64,000 nucleotides of DNA from a bacterium (GTDB lineage Bacteria; SAR324; XYD2-FULL-50-16), in assembly GCA_018829445.1 (NCBI GenBank), contig JAHJTV010000087.1, positions 62,001 through 126,000 on the forward strand, given 5' to 3'. Below are positions 63,176-64,000 of this stretch, one piece after another. Numbering within the stretch: the first letter of the stretch is position 1; every line of letters begins with the position of its first letter. The notes beneath the pieces are model-generated. The model saw only the letters and a list, made by a program, of their open reading frames with translations, was not told the DNA's origin and searched no databases. The position numbers and the translations under genes are program-made.

Positions 63176-64000
63176 TTACTCCCCCTTGTTATCCGTGTAC
63201 TGCTGATCCAAGGGGGTTTCCAATCGTTTGAACTCTTCCAGTAAACTTTTAATCACGGGATCTAACAAGTTGGAAAACTCCCGCTTTTTGAACTGCTTGA
63301 ACAGATCCCGGCCCAGTGAAATGCTGATTCCGAAAATGGAGGGAAGAAGCGGCAGGGAATAACCGATGCCCTTTATATGTAGATTGAAGGGCATCGCCCT
63401 AAAAAGATAAGGGACAAAACTTCCCAGCCACTGACCACAGATTATGATATTGACGGTTCGCACCGCGTGAAAGCCAAAAGCCTCCAGTCCTTCCCTGGTA
63501 ATCCAATCTTTGTAGATATAAAACCCATCCGTGCGAAACAGGTGCAGCCAGGCAATATAAAAAAAGAAGGGCCAGGCATATTTCAAGACTTTAAGAGAGC
63601 GGAATTGGGTGATCAGAAGCAAAACAACGGAAAGAACAAACTGAATTATTGTTAGATTGATTGCAAAGATCAGAATAAACGTAACCAGCGACAACAAGAG
63701 CTCAAATCCCTTTTTCTTCTCAAATGCTGGCAAGGGAATAGAACTTTCCTGCATATTATGTTCTAATTCACTGGTAAACAAACCCTCCAGTGTGGCCGAA
63801 CTTCTTGAAACCAGAAAAGCTATGAATCCACCCGATAGAACCGACCAGAGCAGCATGGGAGATAACTGGAAAAAAAAGTCCTGATGTCCGACCAGCATCA
63901 GGTTGACAATAACCAGCTGACAAACGTTAAAGACTGTTGCCAACAAAACGCTCACTCCCAGCAAACCCAACACTTTCTTCTGATATGCTGTTCTGACAAG
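63176..64000 (-). CDS. Gx/Hpre_diP_synt_I-like and CbiQ-like membrane protein (5' partial)
   Basis: The frame is open to the right edge (reading TAYQKKVLGL before the ATG at 63973), so the N-terminus is missing. The visible start resembles the end of the Gx transporter family (heptaprenyl diphosphate synthase component I), and the remainder (about from residue 85) resembles a CbiQ-type ECF energy-coupling component with several helices and a positively charged loop. A membrane transporter role is likely. The assignment is tentative. Confidence 0.5.
   Translation of the reverse strand, partial: LVRTAYQKKVLGLLGVSVLLATVFNVCQLVIVNLMLVGHQDFFFQLSPMLLWSVLSGGFIAFLVSRSSATLEGLFTSELEHNMQESSIPLPAFEKKKGFELLLSLVTFILIFAINLTIIQFVLSVVLLLITQFRSLKVLKYAWPFFFYIAWLHLFRTDGFYIYKDWITREGLEAFGFHAVRTVNIIICGQWLGSFVPYLFRAMPFNLHIKGIGYSLPLLPSIFGISISLGRDLFKQFKKREFSNLLDPVIKSLLEEFKRLETPLDQQYTDNKGE

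Noticed and set aside
1..64000. tRNA, rRNA or CRISPR arrays
   Set aside because: No cloverleaf, rRNA segment or spaced repeat series was found by eye.

Overview
The window comes from an AT-rich (low-40s % GC by eye) Gram-negative bacterium. Outer-membrane traits are a LolA-like lipoprotein carrier, lipobox lipoproteins, VgrG spikes and a beta-barrel-like protein. Multihaem cytochrome c and sulfur-transport genes suggest anaerobic or facultative respiration. DUF1566 proteins, B12-type radical SAM enzymes and an aryl-polyene-like lipid cluster would fit Desulfobacterota or a neighbouring lineage; this placement is inference. No rRNA, tRNA or CRISPR array was seen.

Layout: (1) 1-4137, a sulfur/redox operon: multihaem cytochrome c-cytochrome b fusion (5' end outside the window), two half-size YeeE/YedE sulfur transporters, the second with a cysteine-less rhodanese-like tail. 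(2) 4842-6191, an AtoE-type short-chain fatty acid carrier. (3) 6943-9797, a two-gene phosphorelay without a DNA-binding output. (4) 10100-12022, a methyltransferase/ATP-grasp fusion. (5) 12385-18590, three tandem vgrG genes. (6) 19180-47774, 27 genes all on the minus strand, mostly overlapping or separated by a few bases: a type II fatty acid/polyketide-like lipid cluster. (7) 48180-53811, two DUF1566 proteins flanking a membrane protein and a polysaccharide deacetylase-methyltransferase fusion. (8) 54171-63973, D-lactate dehydrogenase-like enzyme, Old Yellow Enzyme, an FMN riboswitch before ribBA, a GntR-slipin-RND operon and a transporter fragment running off the end.

The lipid cluster is the main item. 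It has three complete ketosynthases, one Cys-less chain-length-factor-like ketosynthase, one truncated ketosynthase-like protein, two ACPs, ketoreductase, two dehydratases, thioesterase, two AMP-forming ligases, and aryl-polyene-style export genes (MMPL, LolA, lipoprotein, glycosyltransferase, LpxL-like acyltransferases). Unlike ordinary aryl polyene clusters it also has two B12-type radical SAM enzymes, one SPASM radical SAM enzyme, a CrtI-like desaturase, and PlsY, PlsC and a DAK2-DegV fusion that looks like a one-chain fatty acid kinase. I infer that an unusual acyl chain is built on ACP, released, phosphorylated to acyl-phosphate and placed on glycerol-3-phosphate, then modified and exported. 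The product is unknown.

Two 208-bp MITE-like elements (4241-4448 and 56869-57076, opposite orientations) have near-identical ends and perfect 9-bp target duplications. A second non-autonomous element lies at 49726-49940, and short GGCGGCC palindromes recur at 26641 and 58876.
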